Assembly (NCBI GenBank): GCA_963706785.1
Contig: CAVPNJ010000004.1
Location: 124,001-188,000, forward strand
From: Pollutimonas sp963706785
GTDB lineage: Bacteria; Pseudomonadota; Gammaproteobacteria; Burkholderiales; Burkholderiaceae_B
DNA: 64,000 nucleotides
Direction of reading: 5' to 3'
Numbering within the stretch: position 1 is the stretch's first letter; each line of letters begins with the position of its first letter. Under the pieces are notes generated by a model. The model did no database searches. It was given only the letters and a program-made list of their open reading frames with translations, and was not told where the DNA came from. Positions 8,250 through 17,026 of the stretch are shown one piece after another. The translations under genes were made by a program, and so were the position numbers.

Positions 8250-9329
8250 TCAGGCGACAAGTTCTTCGTCGCGATAAAAGCAGGAATGCGAGCCAAGCAA
8301 GACAAGGCCAGTCGTGGCGCCACGTTCGGGTAGCTCATGCCAGAGACCCAGACGTGCACGTACAAGACTGGACCCGACACGAGCTGTCAATAACTGATAG
8401 GTGCCAATGTTCTGCACCTTCACCACCGTCGCCGCCACCGCTCCCGGCTGGCCGATTTGCGCCAGACGGGTATATTCCGGCCGGATACCCAGTTTGGCCT
8501 GTCCTTTTGGCAGCCGCATCCCGGCGGGCGGGTCAACTGGCTGGCCTTCTACTTTGACGGTGCCGTCGCCGCTCACATCGATAGCCAGTAAATTCATCCC
8601 GGGCGAACCTATAAAATGCCCGACAAAAGTGTGCGCGGGGCGCTCGAATAATTCCTCGGGTGTACCGACCTGCACCACCTTGCCGCGGGACATGACCATA
8701 ATCTGCTCGGCAAATGTCAATGCTTCGACCTGATCGTGCGTGACGTAAATAAGTGTTAACTTCAATTCGTTATGAATCTGCTTGAGCTTGCGGCGCAGTT
8801 GCCATTTAAGTTGCGGGTCAATCACGGTAAGCGGTTCATCGAACAGTACCGCCGATACATCAGAACGCACCAGCCCCCTGCCTAACGAGATTTTTTGTTT
8901 TTCATCGGCCGACAGCCCCGCGGCGCGCTGATCCAACTGATGGCTCATTTCGAGCATTTCAGCAATCTGGCCGACACGCGCCGTAATCTGCGCAGCGGGC
9001 ACCTTGCGGTTACGTAAAGGAAAAGCCAGGTTCTCACCGACTGTCATGGTGTCGTAGACAACCGGGAACTGAAATACCTGCGCAATATTGCGCTGCTGGG
9101 GCGTCGCCATGGTCTTGTCGACCCCATCGAAATGGACCGCTCCCCGAGAAGGAGCAATCAGGCCCGAAATAATGTTCAACATGGTGGTTTTGCCGCAGCC
9201 CGACGGCCCTAGTAAAGCGTAGGCGCCACCATCCTGAAATGTCATTTTTAAGGGCAATAAGGCGTAATCATCGTCGCTTTTAGGGTGATCCAGATACGAA
9301 TGAGCCAAATCAAGGTCGATACGTGCCAT
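8250..9329 (-). CDS. glpT: Glycerol ABC transporter ATPase 2 (GlpT-type), degenerate signature motif
   Basis: 359 residues from the ATG at 9329, which overlaps the upstream stop codon by one base. Walker A GPSGCGKT (about 41-48), Walker B VLFDEP (161-166) and the switch histidine in YVTHD (His198) are canonical. The ABC signature is degenerate: LSADEKQ (139-145) in place of LSGGQ. The C-terminal 110 residues form the MalK-like regulatory domain. Not related to the glycerol-3-phosphate antiporter also called GlpT. It should pair with the ATPase encoded upstream, whose defects are complementary. Confidence 0.88.
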   Translation of the reverse strand: MARIDLDLAHSYLDHPKSDDDYALLPLKMTFQDGGAYALLGPSGCGKTTMLNIISGLIAPSRGAVHFDGVDKTMATPQQRNIAQVFQFPVVYDTMTVGENLAFPLRNRKVPAAQITARVGQIAEMLEMSHQLDQRAAGLSADEKQKISLGRGLVRSDVSAVLFDEPLTVIDPQLKWQLRRKLKQIHNELKLTLIYVTHDQVEALTFAEQIMVMSRGKVVQVGTPEELFERPAHTFVGHFIGSPGMNLLAIDVSGDGTVKVEGQPVDPPAGMRLPKGQAKLGIRPEYTRLAQIGQPGAVAATVVKVQNIGTYQLLTARVGSSLVRARLGLWHELPERGATTGLVLLGSHSCFYRDEELVA

Positions 9330-9330
9330 G

Positions 9331-10413
9331 TCAGCGCCCTCTTGCTTGCGATGGGGCCAGCAGTAAATCGCCGACCGCGTCAAACACGAATGCGGATAGG
9401 GGCGAAAAGTACAAGGTCACCGACGCACCGATATCAAAGTGATGCACGCCCGTTACCTGTGCAACGAGGGCACCGATACCAGAAGTAAGATGGACGAACG
9501 TGTCGGAGCCGGAGATCTCAGCGAGTTCTACCTGACCGTGTAAGGCAATGTCGCCTTGCCGGGCGTCCAAACGCAGTGAGCTGGCCCGAATACCGACAGT
9601 AATATCTAAGGAGTTCGCGTCAACGCTTTCTGGCAAGGCTAGGGGCAGAAGGACAGAGCCGGTTAATTGTGCGCCTTCGGAACTTCGTCTGGCCTTGATG
9701 AAGTTCATGGGCGGGTCACTGAAGGCGCTCGCTACGCGAATGGATTTCGGCAGCTCGAAAACCTCGATCGCTGGACCATATTGCAATAGTTCGCCATGAT
9801 CCAAAACTGCGGTATAGCCGCCTAGCAACAAAGCTTCGCCGGGTTCTGTGGTCGCATAGACAATGGTGGATTCGCCTGCAGTGAATAATTGCCCTAACTC
9901 TTCACGCAACTCTTCCCGTAGCTTGTAGTCCAAATTCACCAAAGGCTCGTCCAGCAGCATAAGGGGCGCGTTCTTGGCCAAGGCGCGCGCCAGTGCTACG
10001 CGCTGTTGTTGACCGCCTGATAACTCCGCCGGCAAACGGTCCAGAAACATACCAATATGCAGCCTGTCGGCAATGGTTTGTACGCGTTCAGCGATATTTT
10101 TTTCGCCGCGCAGACGTAGCGGAGATGCGATGTTCTGCCTTACGGTAAGCGACGGATAATTGATGAATTGCTGGTACACCATGGCCACGTTGCGTTCGCG
10201 CACGGGACGTCCGGTAACATCGACCCCATCGACCAGAACCTGGCCGGCGCTTGGGGCATCGAGCCCCGCCATAAGCCGCATCAGGCTGGTCTTGCCAGCT
10301 TGCGTAGCGCCCAGCAAAACGGTAACCGCTCCAGGCTGAGGGCGCAGAGTCATTTCATAAAGCCAAGTTTCGACTCCTACCTTCTTGCTGATGCCGGCTA
10401 GCGTCAACTGCAT
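9331..10413 (-). CDS. glpS: Glycerol ABC transporter ATPase 1 (GlpS-type), switch histidine missing
   Basis: 360 residues; first gene of the importer operon. Walker A GATQAGKT (35-42), an intact LSGGQQQR signature (131-138) and Walker B LMLLDEP (151-157). The switch loop reads YATTEPGEA, with Thr189 where MalK-type ATPases have the catalytic-cycle histidine. With GlpT this predicts one good and one degenerate nucleotide site per transporter. A MalK-like C-terminal domain follows. Confidence 0.88.
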   Translation of the reverse strand: MQLTLAGISKKVGVETWLYEMTLRPQPGAVTVLLGATQAGKTSLMRLMAGLDAPSAGQVLVDGVDVTGRPVRERNVAMVYQQFINYPSLTVRQNIASPLRLRGEKNIAERVQTIADRLHIGMFLDRLPAELSGGQQQRVALARALAKNAPLMLLDEPLVNLDYKLREELREELGQLFTAGESTIVYATTEPGEALLLGGYTAVLDHGELLQYGPAIEVFELPKSIRVASAFSDPPMNFIKARRSSEGAQLTGSVLLPLALPESVDANSLDITVGIRASSLRLDARQGDIALHGQVELAEISGSDTFVHLTSGIGALVAQVTGVHHFDIGASVTLYFSPLSAFVFDAVGDLLLAPSQARGR

Positions 10414-10455
10414 GGTGCGGTCTCTCTGTGTTTTATGTTCTCTTCAGCGCATTAT

Positions 10456-10542
10456 TGTTCGTTTGCTATAGGTTTACCCTCAATGAAAACCCTAGGATCG
10501 ATTCCTTTTTTTTCGATGTACATTTCTTTCGTATCGTTCATT
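10456..10542. promoter_or_regulatory. glpS-glpR intergenic region with TTCG-containing elements (possible GlpR operator)
   Basis: The 140-base gap between divergent glpS and glpR carries several similar elements: TGTTCGTTT (10456-10464), TTTTTTCGATG (near 10508) and the close pair TTTCGTATCGTTCATT (about 10527-10542). DeoR-type GlpR regulators often bind repeated TTCG-containing sequences. No ribosome site of note precedes glpR. The assignment as operator is inference from position and repetition. Confidence 0.35.
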
Positions 10543-10553
10543 GACAATAAAGC

Positions 10554-11318
10554 ATGACCCCTAACCCACGTCAGCTGAAGCTTCTGGAATACGTGCACGA
10601 GCGGAATACGAGCGCCCTCGAGGAATTGGCGATCCAATTAGGCGTGACCGTACAAACCGTCAGGCGCGACGTGCAACGGCTTTCAGAAGCCGGCGTGCTG
10701 GCACGCTACCACGGCGGGGTGCGGCTACCCGATTCCACGGTTGAAAATATTGCTCATCATCAGCGAGAAAGTCTGCACGCCGAAGGCAAGCGCCGCATCG
10801 CCGAAGCGGTCGCCCGCGCGGTTCCTAACGACTGCTCCCTTCTTATCAATATCGGAACCACCACGGAAGCGATTGCCAAAGCGCTGATGCAGCACACCGG
10901 CTTGCGGGTTATCACGAACAACATTAATGTCGCTGCAATCTTGTCGCGCAACCAGAATAGCGAAGTCATCGTGGCGGGTGGCGTGGTGCGCCCAAGGGAT
11001 CATGGAATAGTGGGCGAAGCCACTGTCGACTTTATCCGCCAGTTCCATGTGGATATCGCCCTCATCGGCATTTCCGGCATCGAGGCGGACGGGTCGCTAC
11101 GCGATTTTGACTACCGTGAGGTGAAGGTTTCGCAAGCGATTATTTCGCATGCCCGGGAAGTATGGCTGGCGACCGATGTCAGCAAGTTTAATCGTCCGGC
11201 CATGGTTCGCGTGGCGCAGCTGGACCAGATCGACCGGCTGTTCACCGATGCCTCGCCCCCCGAGCCCTTTCCCGACCTGCTGGTAAACGCGCAGGTGCGA
11301 TGCGACATCGCCTTGTGA
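10554..11318 (+). CDS. glpR: DeoR-family glycerol regulon repressor GlpR
   Basis: 254 residues. The N-terminal DeoR helix-turn-helix (ALEELAIQLGVTVQTVRRDVQ, RYHGG) is followed by the sensor domain with INIGTTTEAIAKAL and the DIALIGISGIEADGSL block that binds sugar phosphates. In this family glycerol-3-phosphate is the usual inducer. It is divergent from the glycerol importer and 34 bases upstream of glpK, so it probably represses both units and glpD. Confidence 0.93.
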   Translation: MTPNPRQLKLLEYVHERNTSALEELAIQLGVTVQTVRRDVQRLSEAGVLARYHGGVRLPDSTVENIAHHQRESLHAEGKRRIAEAVARAVPNDCSLLINIGTTTEAIAKALMQHTGLRVITNNINVAAILSRNQNSEVIVAGGVVRPRDHGIVGEATVDFIRQFHVDIALIGISGIEADGSLRDFDYREVKVSQAIISHAREVWLATDVSKFNRPAMVRVAQLDQIDRLFTDASPPEPFPDLLVNAQVRCDIAL

Positions 11319-11352
11319 TACAAATCCAGCCAAACATTATCTAATAGTTGCC

Positions 11353-12846
11353 ATGACCTATATTCTTGCACTCGACCAGGGAACTTCCAGCACGCGCAGC
11401 ATCGTCTTCGACGAATCGGGCCGCATTGTGGCATTGGCCCAAAGGGAAATTACTCAGATTTATCCCGAGCCCGGCTGGGTGGAACACGATCCCGTGGAAA
11501 TATGGCAGTCACAGTTGGCGACGGCCCAAGAGGCAATCGCCAAAGCGGGCCTAGAAGCGAGTGACATCCATGCAATAGGCATTACCAATCAACGCGAAAC
11601 CACTGTCGTATGGAACCGAAAAAGCGGCAAGCCGATTTACAACGCGATCGTGTGGCAGGATCGTCGTGCCGAACCCACTTGCGCCGAGCTGCGACAAAAT
11701 GGCCTCGAGGCCACCATACTTGATAAAACCGGTTTGCGCATAGACGCATATTTCTCTGGTACCAAACTCAAATGGATCCTGGACAATGTTCCCGGCGCGC
11801 GGGAACAGGCGCGCAAAGGCGAACTTGCATTTGGCACCATTGATAGCTGGCTGATCTGGCAACTGACCAAAGGCAAGAAACATAGCACCGATGTCAGCAA
11901 CGCTTCACGCACCATGCTGTTTAATGTCCATAGCAACGAATGGGATAACGACTTGCTCCAGGCGTTGACAATCGAGCCTTCACTTTTGCCGCAAGTGCTT
12001 CCATCGGCGAGCGAGTTCGGCACTGTCGAAGCCGACCTCCTGGGAAGTTCCATTCCTATCTGCGGCGTGGCGGGCGATCAGCAAAGCGCCCTGTTCGGTC
12101 AGGCTTGCTTCACCGAAGGCATGGCTAAGAATACCTATGGAACGGGATGTTTCATGCTGATGCACACGGGCAATAAATTTCAGATTTCGAAGAACGGCCT
12201 GGTCACTACCAGCGCTGCTCAAACAGGCCCCCAAACCGAATTCGCGATGGAAGGTAGTGTTTTTGTCGCTGGCGCAGTCGTCCAATGGATGCGCGATGGC
12301 TTGAATGCTTTTGAAAAAAGCAGCCAGATTGAAGCACTGGCCCACAGCGTACCGGACTCTGGTGGCGTAATGCTGGTGCCCGCCTTCACAGGGCTAGGTG
12401 CGCCCTATTGGAGACCCGATGCGCGAGGCACTATTACTGGTCTGACCCGCGGTAGTTCAATGGCACATATCGCCCGGGCGGCGCTCGAAAGCATCGCCTA
12501 CCAGAGCGCTGCCTTACTGTTGGCGATGAGCCGGGACGCCGTCGCTGCCGGGTCTGCGCCACTGACCGAACTGCGCGTCGATGGCGGCGCCTGCGTGAAC
12601 GATCTGCTCATGCAGTTCCAGGCTGACCTGCTGGGTATTCCTGTTGTACGCCCGACGATGGTAGAGACCACGGCGCTAGGCGCCGCCTATCTGGCAGGCC
12701 TCACCAGTGGTGTCTATGAAAACAAGGAAGAACTTGCCGCTTTATGGCAGGTCGAACGCCGCTTCATGCCCGAACTTGCCCGCAGCGATGCAAACGCCCT
12801 GATGGAACGCTGGGAACACGCCGTTCGACAAACTTGCGCGGTATAA
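11353..12846 (+). CDS. glpK: Glycerol kinase
   Basis: 497 residues, full length for the family. Phosphorylates glycerol to glycerol-3-phosphate in the cytoplasm. FGGY-kinase landmarks: N-terminal phosphate loop YILALDQGTSSTRSIVFD, the GITNQRETTVVW and NAIVWQDRR substrate segments, the GTGCF loop, and the adenosine motif LRVDGGACVNDLLMQFQADL. Cotranscribed with glpR. Its product feeds GlpD encoded nearby. Confidence 0.97.
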   Translation: MTYILALDQGTSSTRSIVFDESGRIVALAQREITQIYPEPGWVEHDPVEIWQSQLATAQEAIAKAGLEASDIHAIGITNQRETTVVWNRKSGKPIYNAIVWQDRRAEPTCAELRQNGLEATILDKTGLRIDAYFSGTKLKWILDNVPGAREQARKGELAFGTIDSWLIWQLTKGKKHSTDVSNASRTMLFNVHSNEWDNDLLQALTIEPSLLPQVLPSASEFGTVEADLLGSSIPICGVAGDQQSALFGQACFTEGMAKNTYGTGCFMLMHTGNKFQISKNGLVTTSAAQTGPQTEFAMEGSVFVAGAVVQWMRDGLNAFEKSSQIEALAHSVPDSGGVMLVPAFTGLGAPYWRPDARGTITGLTRGSSMAHIARAALESIAYQSAALLLAMSRDAVAAGSAPLTELRVDGGACVNDLLMQFQADLLGIPVVRPTMVETTALGAAYLAGLTSGVYENKEELAALWQVERRFMPELARSDANALMERWEHAVRQTCAV

Positions 12847-12851
12847 CCACC

Positions 12852-13349
12852 ATGTTCTTGCGCATTTCAAAAACACTATGCGTAGCGGCGATTGCGATCT
12901 TCGTAACGTTAGTGGCCTTTGGCAATATCACCGATTACGCTACCAACCTGCCGTTCGTTCAGCATGTGCTGTTAATGGACAGCATTTTTCCCAATTCAAC
13001 TATCCAATATCGGGCAATCACCTCTCCCGTGCTCCAGCATGCGGGCTACATCGCCATTATTGCGCTTGAAACCCTGACGGCGCTGCTCTGCTGGGCTGGA
13101 GTCCTGCAGTTGCTTCGACACATGAATGCGCCGGCCCGCGATTTCAATCGCAGCAAGAAGTTTGCAGTGATCGGCTTAACCTTGGGTTTTCTGACCTGGC
13201 ACGTCGCTTTTATATCGATAGGCGGCGAATGGTTTGGTATGTGGATGTCCGAAACGTGGAATGGGGTACCCAGTGCCTTCCGATTCCTTGCGACGATTAT
13301 TCTCGTGCTGATTTACCTGGCTCAGAAGGACGATGAGCTAGCCGATTGA
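12852..13349 (+). CDS. DUF2165 family small integral membrane protein
   Basis: 165 residues starting five bases after the glpK stop. About four membrane segments: LCVAAIAIFVTLVAFGNI, an internal helix near AGYIAIIALETLTALLCW, one near FAVIGLTLGFLTWHVAF and a C-terminal AFRFLATIILVLIYLAQ. The layout and the NITDYATNLPFVQHVL segment match DUF2165 (predicted small integral membrane proteins of unknown function). Position suggests read-through from the glycerol unit, but no role in glycerol use is established. Confidence 0.8.
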   Translation: MFLRISKTLCVAAIAIFVTLVAFGNITDYATNLPFVQHVLLMDSIFPNSTIQYRAITSPVLQHAGYIAIIALETLTALLCWAGVLQLLRHMNAPARDFNRSKKFAVIGLTLGFLTWHVAFISIGGEWFGMWMSETWNGVPSAFRFLATIILVLIYLAQKDDELAD

Positions 13350-13430
13350 GGCGGCCGGAACTGTGGCGAGGATGACTGCCAGCATTTATCAACTGGCCTA
13401 CAATAATGCCATTTTACCGATGGCTTACTC

Positions 13431-14612
13431 ATGCCTGCAATGAATCCCGCCGCTGTGCCCGTCTATGTATCCTGGATGGAAAACGACCAAACACGCCGGG
13501 CGCGGTGGTATGCCGAAAATAGCAGTCCGCCGCCCAAACGCATTGTCACGGCGGACGACACGTTAAGCGCCGATGCGGCGTATCGCTTGATCAGCCAAGG
13601 GACATCCGTGCTGTGGCGTGGCGACTTTCACAACGCCCGGCAGTTATTGCAAGCCCTGACGCGCAGGGTCGACAAAAAGAAGGCGCGCGGCCGCAGCGAC
13701 TCCGAGCTCACCGAGCCGATCGAGATTTTCAATAAATATCGTCTGCATCAATCACAACGCTCACAGTTACTGAATAAACTGCTGATTGAACTGGATGCCG
13801 ATGCCCGCATTGCACTGCGCCGTGCGCCCAACGCCCAGGAAGCTTGCCGCGCCGCCCTTGGTGATACTCCGGAACCCTTTCTGCTTTCTTTACGGGCGCT
13901 GCAAGGAATTATTGGCGCGCATGAGTGGCGCAAGAAAGGTGTGCCGATTCGCGCCTTGGGAAGCAATATCCACATACATTACGGCGTTTTTTCCCCCAAT
14001 CGCGGCGAGTATATAGAACTGCTTGCACAAGCTCCCCTGCCCGCGACCGATCTGGCTTTTGATATCGGTACCGGTAGCGGAGTACTGGCGGCGGTACTGG
14101 CAAAACGGGGCGTTCGAAAAATAGTTGCGACAGATCAGGATCCGCGCGCACTGGCTTGTGCGCGTGAGAACATTAATGCACTTGGGCTTGGCAACACAAT
14201 CGAACTGCAGGACGTCGATTTATTTCCGGAAGGCACCAGCAGCCTTATCGTGTGCAATCCACCATGGCTTCCCGCCAAGCCGACGACACCTGTGGAACGA
14301 GCGGTTTATGACCCCGACAACCGCATGCTGCTGGGGTTCTTGAATGGACTGGCCAACCATTTGAAGCCTAACGGAGAAGGTTGGCTAATTATGTCCGACC
14401 TTGCCGAACATCTCGGTTTGCGCAGCCGCGGATTTTTATTGGATGCCATTGCCAAGGCAGGTTTACGTGTCGCGGGCCGGTTGGACGCGCGCCCCACACA
14501 TCCCAAGGCCATGGACGAGACCGACCCTTTACACAAGGCCCGCAGCATTGAGGTGACATCATTGTGGCGTCTGATGCGCGGCCAAGCGGCATGTGCGCGC
14601 GATGGTTTATGA
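13431..14612 (+). CDS. Class I SAM-dependent methyltransferase (HemK/PrmB-like)
   Basis: 393 residues. The C-terminal half is a Rossmann methyltransferase: SAM motif I FDIGTGSGVLA (about 210-220), acidic VATDQDPRAL, and NPPW (276-279), the NPP(Y/W) motif of enzymes that methylate amide or exocyclic amino nitrogens. The N-terminal 170 residues have no motif that I recognise. The substrate cannot be told from the sequence; a protein glutamine or nucleic-acid base is possible. A start at codon 4 is equally plausible. Confidence 0.82.
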   Translation: MPAMNPAAVPVYVSWMENDQTRRARWYAENSSPPPKRIVTADDTLSADAAYRLISQGTSVLWRGDFHNARQLLQALTRRVDKKKARGRSDSELTEPIEIFNKYRLHQSQRSQLLNKLLIELDADARIALRRAPNAQEACRAALGDTPEPFLLSLRALQGIIGAHEWRKKGVPIRALGSNIHIHYGVFSPNRGEYIELLAQAPLPATDLAFDIGTGSGVLAAVLAKRGVRKIVATDQDPRALACARENINALGLGNTIELQDVDLFPEGTSSLIVCNPPWLPAKPTTPVERAVYDPDNRMLLGFLNGLANHLKPNGEGWLIMSDLAEHLGLRSRGFLLDAIAKAGLRVAGRLDARPTHPKAMDETDPLHKARSIEVTSLWRLMRGQAACARDGL

Positions 14613-14662
14613 TGAAAACCCCATACAAAAAGCCCTTAGCCTGCAGAGGCTGGTTCTGAACT

Positions 14663-15130
14663 ATGCTGCAAAAAATTATTCTAGCGATAGCCGTCTTTAT
14701 TATTATTCTTGTTGCGCTGACCTTTGGCGAGACTATCGCTTACGAAGCGTTTGCATGGATCTCTCACCTGACCGGCCTAGTGATCCACAATTTTTCGGAC
14801 ATCTACTACGCTATCAAGGATTTTCTATCGGTTCACGCCGTCAAGGTGGTGATTGCGCTGGTATTAACCGTGCCCATTAGCTTATGGATTATCAGAAACA
14901 AGGGCGACGAGCTTGAAAAGCCCACCAATCATCGCAAGATCGCAATCGTTCTAGCTGTCTTTCTGGGTTGGTTGGGCGCTCACCGCTTTTACCTGGGGCA
15001 AATCGGCTGGGGTATCTTCTACCTGGTGCTGTTTTACTTTTTCGCGCCATTGGCCATTGTGGTGGGCCTGATTGACGCTGTGCGCTATATGTTCATGAGC
15101 GACGAAGAGTTCGCCCTGGTACGCACTTGA
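14663..15130 (+). CDS. TM2 domain membrane protein
   Basis: 155 residues. N-terminal hydrophobic helix (IILAIAVFIIILVALTF), a middle helix (VVIALVLTVPISLWII), then a TM2 domain: AVFLGWLGAHRFYLGQIGWGIFYLVL followed by a second helix and D-A-V-R-Y-M. TM2 domains are short two-helix modules of unknown function. The stop lies 20 bases before the ATG of the next gene. Confidence 0.82.
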   Translation: MLQKIILAIAVFIIILVALTFGETIAYEAFAWISHLTGLVIHNFSDIYYAIKDFLSVHAVKVVIALVLTVPISLWIIRNKGDELEKPTNHRKIAIVLAVFLGWLGAHRFYLGQIGWGIFYLVLFYFFAPLAIVVGLIDAVRYMFMSDEEFALVRT

Positions 15131-15150
15131 ATTGCCAGACATCCGCCAAT

Positions 15151-15888
15151 ATGGCGTTTCAGATTCTGACCCTGCCTGGAACCTTACCCCAAGCAGCACA
15201 GTTTGACGAATCGCTGATTGCACTTGCCGCCGAACAAGGACCCACCGCTGCCGTGTGGCGAGCCAAACAAGGCCTGGTCGTGCCCCGAACTTATCAACGC
15301 TTCGACGCCTTTCCCCAAGCCTGCGCAGTGTCTTCCGGTGATGGTTGGCCCGTTACGGTGCGTCAATCGGGAGGCGGCATCGTCCCGCAAGGCGATGGCA
15401 TCATCAATCTCAGCCTCGCGTATGTAGTAGAAGGCAAGCCGTTAGATCACTCTGATAAGGCTTACTTGCTGATATGCGAAATCATGACGCGCGCCTTGCA
15501 TCGATTCGATATCGACGCCCACCCCCAGCCGGTCGAGGGATCATTCTGCGACGGGCGATATAACCTTGCCGTGGGCAGTGCCGACACCGCAAGAAAAGTT
15601 GCCGGTACGGCGCAGTTGTGGCGCCGTCATACCGTCGACGGGGCCCACGATACCGTGCAGGTTGTGCTCGTGCACGCCTTGCTCTTGGCGGCCATAGATG
15701 CGACGCTGGTGACAGCCCGAGCGAACCGCTTCGAAGACATGCTCGGCAGCACCAGGCACTATGGTGACGACCGGGTTGCTTCGTTGCATCGGTTATCTGC
15801 GGCGTCTCGCGCGTATACGGCCGAAGCTTTTACGTTGGCGCTGCAAAGTGCGCTTGAAACCGAGCTGAAAACTACCTGGATAAACTGA
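15151..15888 (+). CDS. Lipoate-protein ligase A-like (biotin/lipoate ligase fold)
   Basis: 245 residues from the ATG at 15151; a TTG at 15127 overlapping the previous stop is less likely. The fold marks are VRQSGGGIVPQGDGIINLSLAY, corresponding to the RR-x2-G-G-G-x-V-x-H/Q-x2-G-N-L-N lipoyl-AMP site, and GSFCDGRYNLAV with ARKVAGTAQ, where the conserved lysine lies. These enzymes attach lipoate to E2 or H proteins. A variant QG for HD at the active loop is visible, so it may be a divergent ligase or octanoyl transferase. Confidence 0.75.
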   Translation: MAFQILTLPGTLPQAAQFDESLIALAAEQGPTAAVWRAKQGLVVPRTYQRFDAFPQACAVSSGDGWPVTVRQSGGGIVPQGDGIINLSLAYVVEGKPLDHSDKAYLLICEIMTRALHRFDIDAHPQPVEGSFCDGRYNLAVGSADTARKVAGTAQLWRRHTVDGAHDTVQVVLVHALLLAAIDATLVTARANRFEDMLGSTRHYGDDRVASLHRLSAASRAYTAEAFTLALQSALETELKTTWIN

Positions 15889-15951
15889 AGTGGCGTAAAC
15901 TTGCGGGCGGTTACATAAAGTAAAACCACTCGATCAAGCGGAGTCGTCTTC

Positions 15952-16110
15952 ATGATTATGATGTTGCCCTTTTTAACCGGCATGGTAGCCGTTTGGTTTG
16001 GTATCCGGGGACAGCGAACCGCATGCCTTACCCTATGGTTCTTCACTTTGGCGATCTTCGCCGCCTGGTGCAAATTCCATATGACGGACTCGCTGGGATT
16101 GTCACTGTAA
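15952..16110 (+). CDS. DUF5993 small membrane protein next to dsbB
   Basis: 52 residues, two hydrophobic helices (MMLPFLTGMVAVWFGIRG and LTLWFFTLAIFAAWCKFHM). DUF5993 proteins are short inner-membrane polypeptides encoded beside disulfide-bond formation protein B, as here, where the stop is three bases before the dsbB start. An AAGCGGAG stretch upstream may be the ribosome site. Function unknown; tight linkage suggests a DsbB accessory. Confidence 0.75.
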   Translation: MIMMLPFLTGMVAVWFGIRGQRTACLTLWFFTLAIFAAWCKFHMTDSLGLSL

Positions 16111-16113
16111 GCC

Positions 16114-16680
16114 ATGACAAATTCTTACTTTACTCGTCCTTCATTTCGCCTGTCCCGCACACTGAATACGCTTGCACTTGCTGGCGTATGTGCAGCCTTG
16201 GCAATGGCTTTCGTATGGCAATTTGCCTTTGATGACCTGCCTTGTCCTTTATGCCTGCTGCAACGGGTTGCGTTTGCACTGGTTGGGATTGGGCTGTTGC
16301 TCAACGTGCGATTCGGGCCCTCACCCCTGCACTACGGCATGATTATTATTTCGGCCTTGGGTGGCGCCTTCGCCGCCGGCCGGCAGGTGCTTTTGCATAT
16401 TGGTTCGGGCGATCTTGGGTACGGCCTGCCCTTTCTAGGGCTCCATTTTTACACCTGGGCGTTTATTCTGTTCATCGCTTTCATTGGCTGGAGCGGCGTT
16501 ATGCTGATGATCGATCGTCGATGCTCCGACACGCCACACCCTAATCGTATTGGCCATTGGGCGGCAATGACCCTGTGGCTGTTCTTTTTGCTGGTGGCAG
16601 GTAATATGGTCGCTACGGTGCTGGAATGCGGCTTCGGGGCGTGCCCGGATGACCCTGTTACTTACTTGTTGCTCAGTTAA
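16114..16680 (+). CDS. dsbB: Disulfide bond formation protein B (DsbB/DsbI family)
   Basis: 188 residues, four membrane helices. The first periplasmic loop has the redox pair CPLC (about Cys44 and Cys47) in FDDLPCPLCLLQR, directly followed by the quinone-proximal arginine. A second cysteine pair (about Cys172 and Cys177, in ECGFGACPDD) lies near the C-terminus rather than in the usual long second loop. DsbB reoxidises periplasmic thiol oxidases and passes electrons to quinone. Paired with the DUF5993 gene immediately upstream. Confidence 0.85.
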   Translation: MTNSYFTRPSFRLSRTLNTLALAGVCAALAMAFVWQFAFDDLPCPLCLLQRVAFALVGIGLLLNVRFGPSPLHYGMIIISALGGAFAAGRQVLLHIGSGDLGYGLPFLGLHFYTWAFILFIAFIGWSGVMLMIDRRCSDTPHPNRIGHWAAMTLWLFFLLVAGNMVATVLECGFGACPDDPVTYLLLS

Positions 16681-16790
16681 GTTGCGCTGCGGGCGAGCCT
16701 TATTTATTTAATGGTGCCACTTTAAATGGGGCTCCCAGAATATACGTACTTCTATTACAATGGCATTAACATCATAAACGTTGATTTGCC

Positions 16791-16994
16791 ATGGAAAACA
16801 AGACAGCAAGGCTCACCATACTTATTGACCCAAATAAGAAAAAGGCATTCGAACAACTTTGTGCCAGCCAGGACATTACCCCGTCGCAAGTGGTCCGCCA
16901 ACTAATACGCGATTATCTCGCTCAGCATGGCGCAAGCTATGGCAAGGACAACGTTACAGCCAATCCCCAGGTCAAGAGTTCGTCCGGCGAATGA
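16791..16994 (+). CDS. Ribbon-helix-helix (CopG/Arc-like) DNA-binding protein
   Basis: 67 residues. ARLTILIDPNKKKAFEQLC forms the beta-strand and first helix, and DITPSQVVRQLIRDYLAQH the second helix, as in RHH repressors. The last 20 residues are polar. No toxin gene is adjacent, so it is not obviously an antitoxin; a solitary regulator is more likely. Confidence 0.75.
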   Translation: MENKTARLTILIDPNKKKAFEQLCASQDITPSQVVRQLIRDYLAQHGASYGKDNVTANPQVKSSSGE

Positions 16995-17026
16995 AATAGC
17001 AGATGGTTCTGCGCGGTCTTGGAACT

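Noticed and set aside
10452..10637. Open frame of 61 codons on the minus strand across the glpR start
   Set aside because: It overlaps the glpR coding start and the operator region, and has no family match; a shadow frame.
16791..16994. RHH protein as antitoxin of a toxin-antitoxin pair
   Set aside because: No toxin-like gene is adjacent; the neighbours are dsbB and a SulP transporter.
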